Assembly: GCA_003222835.1 (NCBI GenBank)
Contig: QHXE01000030.1
Coordinates: forward strand, 1-6,977
Length of the DNA: 6,977 nucleotides
Source of the DNA: Acidobacteriota bacterium
GTDB lineage: Bacteria > Acidobacteriota > Blastocatellia > Pyrinomonadales > Pyrinomonadaceae
Direction of reading: 5' to 3'
Shown: positions 1-6,629 of the stretch, in pieces
How the letters are laid out: every line of letters begins with the position of its first letter
Numbering within the stretch: position 1 is the stretch's first letter
Notes under the pieces: generated by a model
What the model was told of the DNA's origin: nothing
Database searches by the model: none
The model's input: the letters and a program-made list of their open reading frames with translations, nothing else
Position numbers and translations under genes: made by a program

Positions 1-55
1 CGCCAGACTGCGCGACGCGCTGCTTGTGCAGAAATCATGCGGGCCATTGTAATCG

Positions 56-76
56 GTCAGTTGTCAGTTGTCAGTT
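56..76. repeat. Three perfect tandem copies of heptamer GTCAGTT
   Basis: GTCAGTT occurs three times without interruption at 56-62, 63-69 and 70-76. Read in another phase the unit is TCAGTTG. This differs by one base from TCATTTG, the unit that recurs every 7 bp in the arms of the palindromic element at 5465-5645. It lies outside any supported gene. Confidence 0.85.
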
Positions 77-105
77 ATTCTGCTTGCTTCGAATCTGAAT
101 GAAAG

Positions 106-138
106 AACCGCGCCGCCTCACGAGAAGACAGCGCGGTT
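106..138 (-). terminator. Possible weak terminator hairpin after the pseudogene
   Basis: AACCGCGC at 106-113 pairs perfectly with GCGCGGTT at 131-138, giving an 8-bp GC-rich stem with a 17-nt loop. It lies 28 bp beyond the stop codon of the minus-strand pseudogene. On the minus strand it is followed by only a short, broken T-rich stretch, so a classic intrinsic terminator is not well supported. The long loop also weakens the case. Confidence 0.25.
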
Positions 139-165
139 GTGACAAGCGTGAGACGATGTTCTCGA

Positions 166-1627
166 CTATCGCCGTGACACTGTTGTTTTCCTTGCCGCCT
201 TGGGCAAGAAGTTCTCAAGCACCCACACGTCATCCGCTCGTCGCGGTTGCTGCATGGCCATGGCAATTCGCCGGCCGTCCGGATGCACGCGAACATCCCA
301 GAGCGGGTTATGGGTTTCCGACGACGCCAAAGCTGACAAGCTTGGGGGGCTCGCGACCGTCCACGGGAACCCACCAGAGTTCCGGCTTGCCCTCACCAAA
401 GGTGTGCTGGACCACGAGCGAGCGACTGTCCGGCGCCCAGAGAACGCTCAGCATGTTCAGTTGATTCAGATTCTTCGCCAGCACCCACCGGTCGATGACT
501 TACTGGGGCAGAGCGACTCGCATCAATACACGAGGTTCACCGCCGGCAACCGGGACGAGCATTATCGATTTGGACTTTGTCGCCAAATCGACATTGCTCG
601 TTGCGAGGTATCGGCCATCGGGCGAAAGCGCCGCACCTCCGAGATTCCCTCGGATCAGTTCTCTCTCCACGCCCGACGCCAGATCTCGTTCGACCAACGG
701 AGCCTCTAAGGCAGAGAGATCGGATACATTGGCCTTGCCCTGTCGATAGTAGAGCTTCTTCAAGTTAGGAAAATCTCTCTGCAGCGCCGCAGCCTGCTCG
801 ACTTCGCGTACCCTCCGTGAAATCTGTTGCTGCCCTTGTTTGGCGGCTTCCCGGATTGTGCTGTCGGAGGTGGTCTCGGCAAGTTTGTTTGTAAGGTCGC
901 GCAGAATGTAAGACTCGGTAGCCGGCAGCCAGCGCGTTGTGTTCAACTCTGCGCGAATGCAGTCAAGCACCGCCTGTTGTTCTATTCCAGTTTCGACGAG
1001 ACGACCCGCCGCATAAAGCGCAAACGGAACGCCCTGTTCATCGATTAGCTCAGAAGGCTGAGCCAGAATCTCTTTGTACTGAACATCGGCTTCGCTCTGT
1101 TGGCCGGATTTGGCCAACGAGCGCGCCAGCAGAAGCTGTGCGTAAGCTGCCTGCGCTGGCTTGCGCGCGACCCGCATAGCTTCGCGGTAAAGCGCAGCGG
1201 CTTTGCTGGATTGCTTCGCGGCGAGCTCCTCTTGCTCGCCCTGCTGAATTCGCTGCGCAAAGGCGGGCTCAGCCAGTAGCTGCTGAAAGTCGTCCGCCGC
1301 CGGATTCCTCTCCCAGGGCAGAACTAGCTGATTGTTCTCGACAAAGGCCACAAGAACCAGCTCCGAATCTGCATAATCCAGTGTGCTGATCCCGTTCGTC
1401 TGTGTTGCCATTGACCTGACCTGCTTTAGCTTGATTCTTTCCAGATGCGTGAGGAGTTCCTGGCGGATTTCACTCATGCGGCGATGCTGTTCATCAAGCG
1501 CACGTTTCTCAGCAAGTTCGCGTTCCTGACTCATCATGCGCAGGCTGAGGACGATCAGCACCAAAGACGGGACGACGATAGCCACCAGAAACAAGACAAT
1601 TCGACGGCGATGACTGCGCTGGAGCAT
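166..1627 (-). pseudogene. Chimeric pseudogene: sensor-kinase N-terminus joined to PD40/TolB propeller end
   Basis: The intact N-terminal frame covers 500-1627 (375 codons). Residues 1-9 are basic, about 10-28 form one membrane helix, and about 31-70 are charged and coiled-coil-like. Residues about 75-285 form an Ala/Gln-rich helical region with TPR-like stretches near 140-190, the style of sensing segments at the front of acidobacterial histidine kinases. No HisKA or HATPase domain follows. Instead, from about residue 290, the sequence is propeller-like, with a SPDGRY motif at 335-340. The frame stops at TAA (500-502), yet the same frame continues to read as propeller (a WAPDSRS motif near 434-454) as far as about 320. 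It then shifts to another frame holding HPDGRR and the WVLENFLP tail that ends such propellers, with a TAG at 166-168. Only about three propeller repeats remain. The lesions support a pseudogene; sequencing error could explain one of them. The ATG has no clear Shine-Dalgarno site. Confidence 0.75.
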
Positions 1628-1826
1628 AAAGAGAATCTGAAGATACAGGGACGAAAGCTATTGTACTCTCCCTGCGACGGCTTCATGTCCGGGAATTGTC
1701 ATGGGAACGCAAATAATTTCGCGGACAGTTACGCTTGCCCCCGCCAATTCGTACTTTCCGCGCCCCGCTTGCGTGCGCTATGATTCAAAAACGGAAGCTG
1801 CTTGATAGCAGATTCCGGCACAGGTC
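1628..1826. promoter_or_regulatory. Divergent intergenic region with candidate -10 boxes both ways
   Basis: This 199-bp spacer separates divergently read genes and must hold their promoters unless these lie further away. On the plus strand, TATGAT at 1779-1784 lies 42 bp before the ATG at 1827, with only a poor -35 match (TTCCGC at 1756-1761, 17-bp spacer). On the minus strand, the complement of 1660-1665 reads TACAAT, 32 bp before the ATG at 1627, with no convincing -35. The ribosome site before 1827 is weak (AGGT at 1821-1824). The promoter boxes are guesses from consensus. Confidence 0.3.
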
Positions 1827-3299
1827 ATGGAAGGTCAACTAAGTGAACACCCACTGGCCGAGCTGATTCGCGAGGGCATCAACGAAAAATTGTCCGGCGC
1901 GTTACGCTTGACGCGCGAACGCGTCAAAGTCGCAGTCTATTTGGCCGAAGGCGCAGTGATTTTCGCGGCGTCAAATCTGCGCGCTCATCGTCTTTCAGAG
2001 ACTCTGAAGCATGATCCATCATTGAAGAATCTTAAGCTTGATAGTCTTCCGACGACGCACTCCGACGATCAACTGTCGGTCGCCTTGATCGAGCGCGGGC
2101 TGCTCACATCTGAAACGCTTCGCGGGATTCGCCAGCGGCAGGTTGGCCAGGTGCTGCGGGTGGCGCTCCTTTGGACCAACGGCAGATGGAAATTCGATCC
2201 GCGAATCCGAATCGCTGACGATCTACGCGCGCCAGTCGACGTTGACCGCCTGCTGCTGGAATGTGGGCGGCGCCTGCCTGCGAGTTTTGTGGCGACGCGT
2301 GTTAACCGAACTAACGGTAGTTTTTCACGCAGCTCGCGCGCCGTGAGTGAACCACCGCTGCTTCCCGCTGAAGCCTTCGTGCTGTCAAGAGTAGAAGCGC
2401 CACTGACGCTGACTGAATTAACATCATTAAGCGGCGCGAGCGTCGCCGAAACTTACGGCGCCATTTACGCACTCTCAATTGCAGGTTTGCTGGAGCGCAA
2501 CAACTGGCCAAAGGCCTTGCTGGTTGAAAGAGCAAAGGCTTCCCAACCACAGACGCAAGCCGAGAAGCCGGCTACATCTAATGAGGGCGCGGGCGAAAGA
2601 GACGAAGCCGGCGAACTGAATGCATTCTTCGCGCGAATTGATAATGCCCAGGATCACTACGAAGTGCTTGATGTTGGCCGATTTGCTGATACTGAAGAAA
2701 TCAAGCGTGCTTATCATCTGCTGGCGCGACGTTTTCACCCGGACCGTTTTCATCAGCGTGAGGCTGAGCTGCGGCAGCGTATTGAATCGGCTTTCGCCCT
2801 AATCGCCCGCGCTTATGAAACATTGAGCAACGCGTCGCTGCGCACGGCTTACGATGGGAAACTAAAATCAAAATCGCCGACCACGTCGATCACGCAAGAT
2901 CAGGATAGCCAGGTAATGCCCGCGCCAATGGTGTCAAAGACCGCAAGCGCTGAATCAAGCTTTCAGAGAGGCCTCGCGGCGATGCAACAGAATCAACGCG
3001 ATCTTGGGCTTCGTCTCCTGGCAGAAGCGTCGATGCTCGAGCCGCGCGCGGCCCGCTATCGCGCGCAGTACGGCTATGCTCTCATTAAGGAACCAGGCAC
3101 CCGACGCATCGCGGAAACTGAGCTACAAGCGGCGATTTCGTTGGAGCCGAATAATGCGTCGTATCGAGTTATGCTGGCTGAGCTTTACAAACAATTGGGA
3201 CTGAAACGGCGAGCCGAAGGAGAATTGGAACGCGCTTTGGTTGCCGATCCAAAAAATGAAGCGGCGCGAACCCTGCTGTCAAACTTGAAAAAGAAGTGA
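1827..3299 (+). CDS. DUF4388 (PATAN-like) / J-domain / TPR protein
   Basis: A 490-residue soluble protein with no signal peptide or membrane helix. Residues 1-130 resemble DUF4388: an opening MxGxLSEHPLAELI, then SGALRL and a strand pattern ending in EGAVIFA, which also supports this start codon. Residues about 178-230 look like a small winged-helix-type domain (LTLTELTSLSGAS, then YALSIAGLLER). Residues about 235-262 are a polar linker. Residues 277-344 are a J-domain with HYEVLDV at its front, HPD at 304-306 and an AYETLSN helix. Residues about 378-488 hold roughly three TPRs. The HPD motif is intact, so stimulation of an Hsp70 (DnaK) ATPase is plausible; no Gly/Phe or zinc-finger region of a classic DnaJ is present. 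DUF4388 occurs in acidobacterial and myxobacterial signalling proteins, but its function is poorly defined. The next gene starts 9 bp after the stop, suggesting an operon. The physiological role is unknown. Confidence 0.88.
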   Translation: MEGQLSEHPLAELIREGINEKLSGALRLTRERVKVAVYLAEGAVIFAASNLRAHRLSETLKHDPSLKNLKLDSLPTTHSDDQLSVALIERGLLTSETLRGIRQRQVGQVLRVALLWTNGRWKFDPRIRIADDLRAPVDVDRLLLECGRRLPASFVATRVNRTNGSFSRSSRAVSEPPLLPAEAFVLSRVEAPLTLTELTSLSGASVAETYGAIYALSIAGLLERNNWPKALLVERAKASQPQTQAEKPATSNEGAGERDEAGELNAFFARIDNAQDHYEVLDVGRFADTEEIKRAYHLLARRFHPDRFHQREAELRQRIESAFALIARAYETLSNASLRTAYDGKLKSKSPTTSITQDQDSQVMPAPMVSKTASAESSFQRGLAAMQQNQRDLGLRLLAEASMLEPRAARYRAQYGYALIKEPGTRRIAETELQAAISLEPNNASYRVMLAELYKQLGLKRRAEGELERALVADPKNEAARTLLSNLKKK

Positions 3300-3308
3300 C
3301 CAAGATCC

Positions 3309-3989
3309 ATGCCGATTGCTACGATCGAAACAGAACAATTAACCACGGTCGAGGCGTTCAAAGATCTCGGCGCCGGAGCTGACGCGTTTGAGCGTTACCC
3401 AAATCCGCATGCGAAACGGATCGCGGCCATCGCCGATCAGATCGCCAAATCGTTCCAACTGGGGGCACGTGATCGTTTTTCACTGCGCATCGCCGCGCTG
3501 GCACACGATCTGGGTGAGGTCGTAATGGATCGTGATTACATTCGCCGGGCCGGCACGCTGGGCGAAGACGAGCGGATCGATCTCACTCGTCATCCTCTCC
3601 TCGGCGAACGCGAGGCCGCGCGCGCCGGCGCCGATCGCGGCGCCCAACTGTTAGTTCGTTGGCATCATGAATGGTGGAACGGGAATGGCTATCCCGACGG
3701 TCTGCGCTTCGAGCAGATTCCGTTGGGGGCGCGAATTCTGCGGGTGGCTGACACGTACGCGTCTTTGACCGACGCGAGACCTTTTCGCAAAGCTTACACT
3801 GAGCGACAGGCCCGTGAACATCTGCTTGAGTGGACCGGGTTGGAGTTCGATCCGCGCGTCGTCCGCGCGCTGTTGTCTTTGGAACCGTTCAAGGAGCTGA
3901 AGGGTTACGGTCGGGAAGAAGAGGTTTCGTCAGACTTATCAGAAATTGCGGATGAAATGATGGCGCGCGTGCAAGCGCTGGGGTCTTAA
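3309..3989 (+). CDS. HD-GYP domain protein, probable cyclic-di-GMP phosphodiesterase
   Basis: A 226-residue, stand-alone HD-GYP domain with no receiver or membrane segment. Visible family residues are H34, the HD pair H66-D67 in AHDLGE, H95 in a RHPLLGE segment, HHE at 119-121 followed by WWNGNGYP (GYP at 127-129), and D148 in ADTYASLTD. A family-like segment, LEFDPRVVRALL, lies at 178-189. HD-GYP enzymes hydrolyse cyclic-di-GMP through a di- or trinuclear metal centre, and all expected metal ligands seem present. One deviation is that the usual HDxGK lysine is a glutamate (E70), so activity is likely but not certain. The first 25 residues are not part of the domain. The gene begins 9 bp after the DUF4388-J-TPR gene and is probably cotranscribed with it, which hints that the neighbour senses or scaffolds for this enzyme. 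The Shine-Dalgarno site is weak. Confidence 0.88.
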   Translation: MPIATIETEQLTTVEAFKDLGAGADAFERYPNPHAKRIAAIADQIAKSFQLGARDRFSLRIAALAHDLGEVVMDRDYIRRAGTLGEDERIDLTRHPLLGEREAARAGADRGAQLLVRWHHEWWNGNGYPDGLRFEQIPLGARILRVADTYASLTDARPFRKAYTERQAREHLLEWTGLEFDPRVVRALLSLEPFKELKGYGREEEVSSDLSEIADEMMARVQALGS

Positions 3990-4083
3990 TGTCTTTGTTC
4001 CGCGAACGCCCTGCTCGTTTGGATTGCGGACTTCTCCGATGTGGCTTTGCGCACAAGTGCACAGTCTAAACAAACACTAGCCA
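3990..4083. other. Short intergenic spacer
   Basis: These 94 bp lie between two plus-strand genes. I see no terminator hairpin with a T-run, no strong promoter pair and no good Shine-Dalgarno site before the ATG at 4084. The downstream gene may be read from the upstream operon or from a promoter I cannot recognise. Confidence 0.4.
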
Positions 4084-5037
4084 ATGCAAACCCAAAATAG
4101 TCACAATGCCGGCAGCATCGGCTGGCTCGGATTCGAGTTGAGCGTGCTCCATCGTTTGAAGTTCAAGTCGGTCGCCCTGCCGCTCGCAGGTGAGCCAGGC
4201 CTTGGACTCTACCTAAAGCGTTGGAACGCGCGCGTCGCGGCGAACGATCCTGCGCAGTGGGCCTGGATTAAGTCACAAGCTTTCATCGAAAACAATTGCG
4301 AAAGGTTGACTGAAGCGGACCTCGAGATCGTTTTGGACGACGCCTATGTCCCGCGAAATTATTTTCGCAATCCGACTCTATTGACATGGTTCAATGAAAC
4401 CGACGCCTGGTGGTTCGACAACGTGCGCGCCAACGCCGAGCGGTTGTCATCGCCTTATAAACGCGCGTTGGCCCTGGCGCTCGGAATGGGCGTAGGCGAT
4501 TATGTTTTCTCGTTCAATCTCGACACGCGCGATTTGCGTCAGCCTTTGTCGCTGTCAAATGTCTTGCGTCGCGGGTGGCACACGCTCATGCCGCCAGTCA
4601 ATAATCTGCGGCAGAATAGTAGCTCCAATCAAGGTGCAAAGAGTTTTCTCGCGGAAACTCAGAACACTGATTTGCTTTTTATGCGACTGCCTCGCCCGAC
4701 GCGCGCCACTGACAGCCGCAACGCGCGTGTGCTTACCTGGCGCGAAGAGTGGATTAGGCAAGGCAAAGGTTTCTGGAGTGATTTATCAAAAGAGCGCAAC
4801 AGCAAGCTGGATGCATACGTTGAGACCAAGGAGCAGTACCTCGGCTTGATCGAAGACCTGATGCAAACGTCCGCGCATCTGCCGCAATGGGCGATTGAGG
4901 CGGTGAGCGACGGCTTTGTGACCACGGATGAATTGGTCGAATGTGTCAGCAATACGCGCAAAATCGACGCGATCTACACGAAGGATTTTTCAGAACTGCT
5001 TGGAATTAAGGCAGTAATCATTACCGCCGCGGCGTAG
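4084..5037 (+). CDS. D12-class adenine methylase-like protein lacking DPPY (putative pseudoenzyme)
   Basis: A 317-residue soluble protein that I do not recognise as a named family, but whose order of segments resembles D12 (Dam-like) DNA adenine methylases. Residues 30-57 (LAGEPGLGLYLKRW, then ARVAANDPAQ) mirror the D12 SAM-binding loop FAGxG...ALK..GARVIANDINP. Residues about 100-162 (WWFDNVRANAERL, then GDYVFSFNLDTRD and a PLSL segment) resemble the central D12 helices. Residues about 250-312 (LGLIEDLMQTSAHLPQWAIE, TTDELVECV, then a KIDAIY strand) resemble the D12 C-terminus. Where DPPY should stand, the sequence is DLLFMRLPRP (196-205), so the catalytic Asp-Pro-Pro-Tyr is missing. The frame is fully open, which argues for a maintained non-catalytic protein rather than a decaying gene. 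No restriction enzyme gene is adjacent. The homology is inferred by eye. The start has no clear ribosome site, so it could lie slightly elsewhere. Confidence 0.6.
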   Translation: MQTQNSHNAGSIGWLGFELSVLHRLKFKSVALPLAGEPGLGLYLKRWNARVAANDPAQWAWIKSQAFIENNCERLTEADLEIVLDDAYVPRNYFRNPTLLTWFNETDAWWFDNVRANAERLSSPYKRALALALGMGVGDYVFSFNLDTRDLRQPLSLSNVLRRGWHTLMPPVNNLRQNSSSNQGAKSFLAETQNTDLLFMRLPRPTRATDSRNARVLTWREEWIRQGKGFWSDLSKERNSKLDAYVETKEQYLGLIEDLMQTSAHLPQWAIEAVSDGFVTTDELVECVSNTRKIDAIYTKDFSELLGIKAVIITAAA

Positions 5038-5060
5038 GATAAGTTAATCGCTTGCGCGCA

Positions 5061-5378
5061 TCACGCCCCGCGATTCTGCGCGCGACTGGCGGTAAAGCAA
5101 GCACCGCATAATACCGGCCGCCCTGGCTGCGGTTTGAAGGGCACGGTGTCGGGTTTGCCGCATTGATCGCAAACGATTTCGAATCTTTCGCGTTCCGTTC
5201 CACCACCGCCGCCGCCGCCGCCCTGCCGCGCGCCGCCAAAGTTCGCGCGCCGCGCGTCGCGGCAAGGCTTGCAACGCTTGGGGTGGCTGAGTCCGCGCTC
5301 GCGGTAATAATCCTGTTCGCGTTCAGTAAACGGAAAGGCGGTTCCACATTCAGTGCAAGTAATTTCAAAGTCTGGCAT
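5061..5378 (-). CDS. Small double zinc-ribbon protein with poly-glycine linker
   Basis: A 105-residue basic protein with two zinc-binding units. The first (residues 3-44) carries C8xxC11 and C36xxC39 and contains the segment FTEREQDYYRERGL followed by PKRCKPCR, as in the bacterial probable-zinc-ribbon (zf-trcl type) family. The second (about 66-100) carries C70xxC73 and C91xxC94. The linker has a run of eight glycines (53-60). The start is well supported: on the minus strand CGGGAG (complement of 5385-5390) lies 6 bp before the ATG. Function in this family is not established; nucleic-acid or protein binding is the usual guess. It converges on the methylase-like gene with a 23-bp gap, in which no terminator is visible. 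The palindromic element lies 86 bp upstream of its start. Confidence 0.87.
   Translation of the reverse strand: MPDFEITCTECGTAFPFTEREQDYYRERGLSHPKRCKPCRDARRANFGGARQGGGGGGGGTERERFEIVCDQCGKPDTVPFKPQPGRPVLCGACFTASRAQNRGA
5199..5222 (-). repeat. Trinucleotide run coding for eight glycines
   Basis: Inside the zinc-ribbon gene, eight consecutive glycine codons are written as a near-perfect GGC/GGT repeat on the minus strand (CCACCACC then repeated GCC on the plus strand). Slippage here would change linker length by whole residues without breaking the frame. Confidence 0.8.
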
Positions 5379-5384
5379 GGCTAT

Positions 5385-5390
5385 CTCCCG
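5385..5390 (-). promoter_or_regulatory. Shine-Dalgarno site of the zinc-ribbon gene
   Basis: The minus strand reads CGGGAG here, 6 bp before the ATG at 5376-5378. It is the clearest ribosome-binding site in the window; the other starts have weak or no such motif. Confidence 0.6.
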
Positions 5391-5464
5391 AGAAGGCTCA
5401 TCCTGGGCTCTGCTTTCGATTTGCGCAAAGTTTACTCCTCAGACATGAAGCTGTACAGAGCGAA

Positions 5465-5645
5465 TCATTTGTCATTTTCCATTTGACATCCTTCATTCCC
5501 CTCTCCCACTGGGAGAGGGGAGAGGGTGCGCAGCATAGAAAAAAGAAAGAAAAAAGGGCAGATGTTTTGTTCTCGCTAAGCCCTCACCCCAACCCTCTCC
5601 CAGAGGGAGAGGGAGTTAAATGGGCAAATGAGAAATGTCAAATGA
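5465..5645. repeat. 181-bp palindromic REP-doublet/MITE-like element with heptamer arms
   Basis: The element fills most of the 297-bp intergenic region 5379-5675. Two GC-rich hairpins sit inside it. The first pairs 5498-5507 with 5511-5520 (CCCCTCTCCC/GGGAGAGGGG, 3-nt loop), and the second pairs 5593-5601 with 5605-5613 (9 bp, 3-nt loop). Each hairpin has a GGGTG or CACCC tail on the side facing the other, so the two units are in inverted orientation. The outer arms are also inverted copies: the left arm reads TCATTTGTCATTTT from 5465, and the complement of the right arm reads TCATTTGACATTTC from 5645. Both arms show a 7-bp period. Between the hairpins is an A-rich stretch (about 5539-5556). 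No transposase gene is present. The right end is 30 bp past the deacetylase stop codon, so it could act as a transcript end or stabiliser. Confidence 0.75.
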
Positions 5646-5675
5646 AAAATCACAAGTAATCCCGCTCGCCGCCGC

Positions 5676-6623
5676 TCAACTCTCATTCTGCAACTCCTCA
5701 ACATGCGCGCGTACTGTCTCGCCCAGGGTTTCAAGATTGTATCCGCCTTCCATGCATGAAACGACGCGTCCGCCACAAGCCTCACCGGCCCATTGCTTCA
5801 AGACTCGGGTCATCTCCACAAAGTCTCCGTCGCTTAATAGAAGTTGTCCGAGCGGATCGCCGCGGTGCGCATCAAAGCCCGCCGAGATGATGACCAGATC
5901 GGGCGTAAACTTAGAAGCAATCTCGCCGATCGCGGAATCGAAAGCGCGCCGCTGATCCGCTGTCGGCGTCATCGCGCGCAAAGGCACGTTGAGCGTGTAG
6001 CCCAGACCACGACCGCGGCCCGTTTCCGCACGCGTGCCAGTGCCCGGATACCAGGGATATTGATGCATGGAAAAATAGAAAACTGAAGAATCGTCATAAA
6101 AGATGCCCTGCGTGCCGTTACCGTGGTGCACGTCCCAATCGATGATGGCGACTCGCTCGATTTCTTTATATCGCTTCTGCGCGTAGCGCGCGGCCACGGC
6201 GACGTTATTGAAAAGACAAAAGCCCATCGCTCGATCGGGCGTCGCGTGATGGCCCGGTGGACGGACTGGCACAAAGGCATTCTTCGCGGCGCCTTCCATC
6301 ACTGCGTCGATGGCCTGACAGGCTGCACCGGCGCCGCGCATGGCTGCTTCCAGCGAATGCATTGACACCATAGTGTCGGCATCAAGATACCCAGTGCCCT
6401 CGCGGACGGCTTCCTCGACGCGTTTGAAGTGTTGGGGTGTATGACAGGCCTGAATATCACTGCGGCGCGCCTCATCGGCCTGGATCTCAACTACGTCGGA
6501 CCACAAGTCGGAATCGCCGCGCAATGTATCCATGACTAAGCGATAACGTTCGGCTGTTTCAGGATGACCACGGCCCGTGTCGTGCTTTTCAAATACCGGG
6601 TGATGAACTATGGCGGTAGGCAT
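5676..6623 (-). CDS. Histone deacetylase superfamily enzyme (class II-like amidohydrolase)
   Basis: A full-length 315-residue zinc-dependent deacetylase of the arginase/deacetylase fold. Visible motifs are GHPETAERY (19-27), RPPGHHA with H125 and H126 (the active-site His pair), GFCLFNN (134-140), DWDVHHGNGTQ (162-172), SAGFDAH (247-253) and GGYNL (293-297). By comparison with human HDAC8, zinc ligands would be D164, H166 and D251, and the transition-state tyrosine Y295. All are present, so the enzyme should be active and cytoplasmic. Bacterial members act on acetylated polyamines, acetylated lysines or other small amides; the substrate cannot be told from sequence. The start ATG lies 6 bp after the stop of the upstream TPR gene, implying cotranscription, and lacks a clear Shine-Dalgarno site, consistent with translational coupling. 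It probably does not belong with acetoin (acu) genes, since none are visible here. Confidence 0.93.
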   Translation of the reverse strand: MPTAIVHHPVFEKHDTGRGHPETAERYRLVMDTLRGDSDLWSDVVEIQADEARRSDIQACHTPQHFKRVEEAVREGTGYLDADTMVSMHSLEAAMRGAGAACQAIDAVMEGAAKNAFVPVRPPGHHATPDRAMGFCLFNNVAVAARYAQKRYKEIERVAIIDWDVHHGNGTQGIFYDDSSVFYFSMHQYPWYPGTGTRAETGRGRGLGYTLNVPLRAMTPTADQRRAFDSAIGEIASKFTPDLVIISAGFDAHRGDPLGQLLLSDGDFVEMTRVLKQWAGEACGGRVVSCMEGGYNLETLGETVRAHVEELQNES

Positions 6624-6629
6624 TTGAGA

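Larger units (their letters stand above)
1..165. other. Left-edge non-coding stretch, no supported gene
   Basis: No gene can be supported here. Two short open frames touch the left edge. A plus-strand frame starting at base 2 runs 16 codons to a TAA at 50-52 and could be the tail of a gene lying to the left. A minus-strand frame with ATG at 44-46 (or 36-38) runs off the left edge and could be the start of a gene. Neither is long enough to choose between. The rest is a 7-bp tandem repeat (56-76) and a hairpin (106-138), both listed separately. Confidence 0.5.

Noticed and set aside
2..52. Possible 3' end of a plus-strand gene entering from the left
   Set aside because: Only 16 codons are visible before TAA at 50-52, with no recognisable motif. 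A competing minus-strand start at 44-46 overlaps it.
200..709. Long plus-strand open frame (169 codons) and shorter plus-strand frames at 99-464 and 495-749
   Set aside because: They lie antisense to the propeller part of the pseudogene, whose minus-strand translations carry recognisable motifs. The plus-strand products show no domain, low-complexity basic composition and no ribosome site.
4659..4961. Minus-strand open frame of 100 codons inside the methylase-like gene
   Set aside because: It is a shadow frame: serine- and arginine-rich with no domain, fully inside the 317-codon gene.
5163..5486. Plus-strand open frame of 107 codons
   Set aside because: It overlaps the zinc-ribbon gene in antisense. 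The minus-strand protein has eight well-placed cysteines and a good Shine-Dalgarno site, while this frame has an alanine run that merely mirrors the glycine repeat.
5498..5613. GC-rich hairpins read as intrinsic terminators
   Set aside because: Neither hairpin is followed by a T-run in either direction; the paired inverted layout fits a REP-like repeat better.
5465..5645. CRISPR array
   Set aside because: The repeated units are inverted rather than direct, there are only two, and no regular spacers or cas genes are seen.
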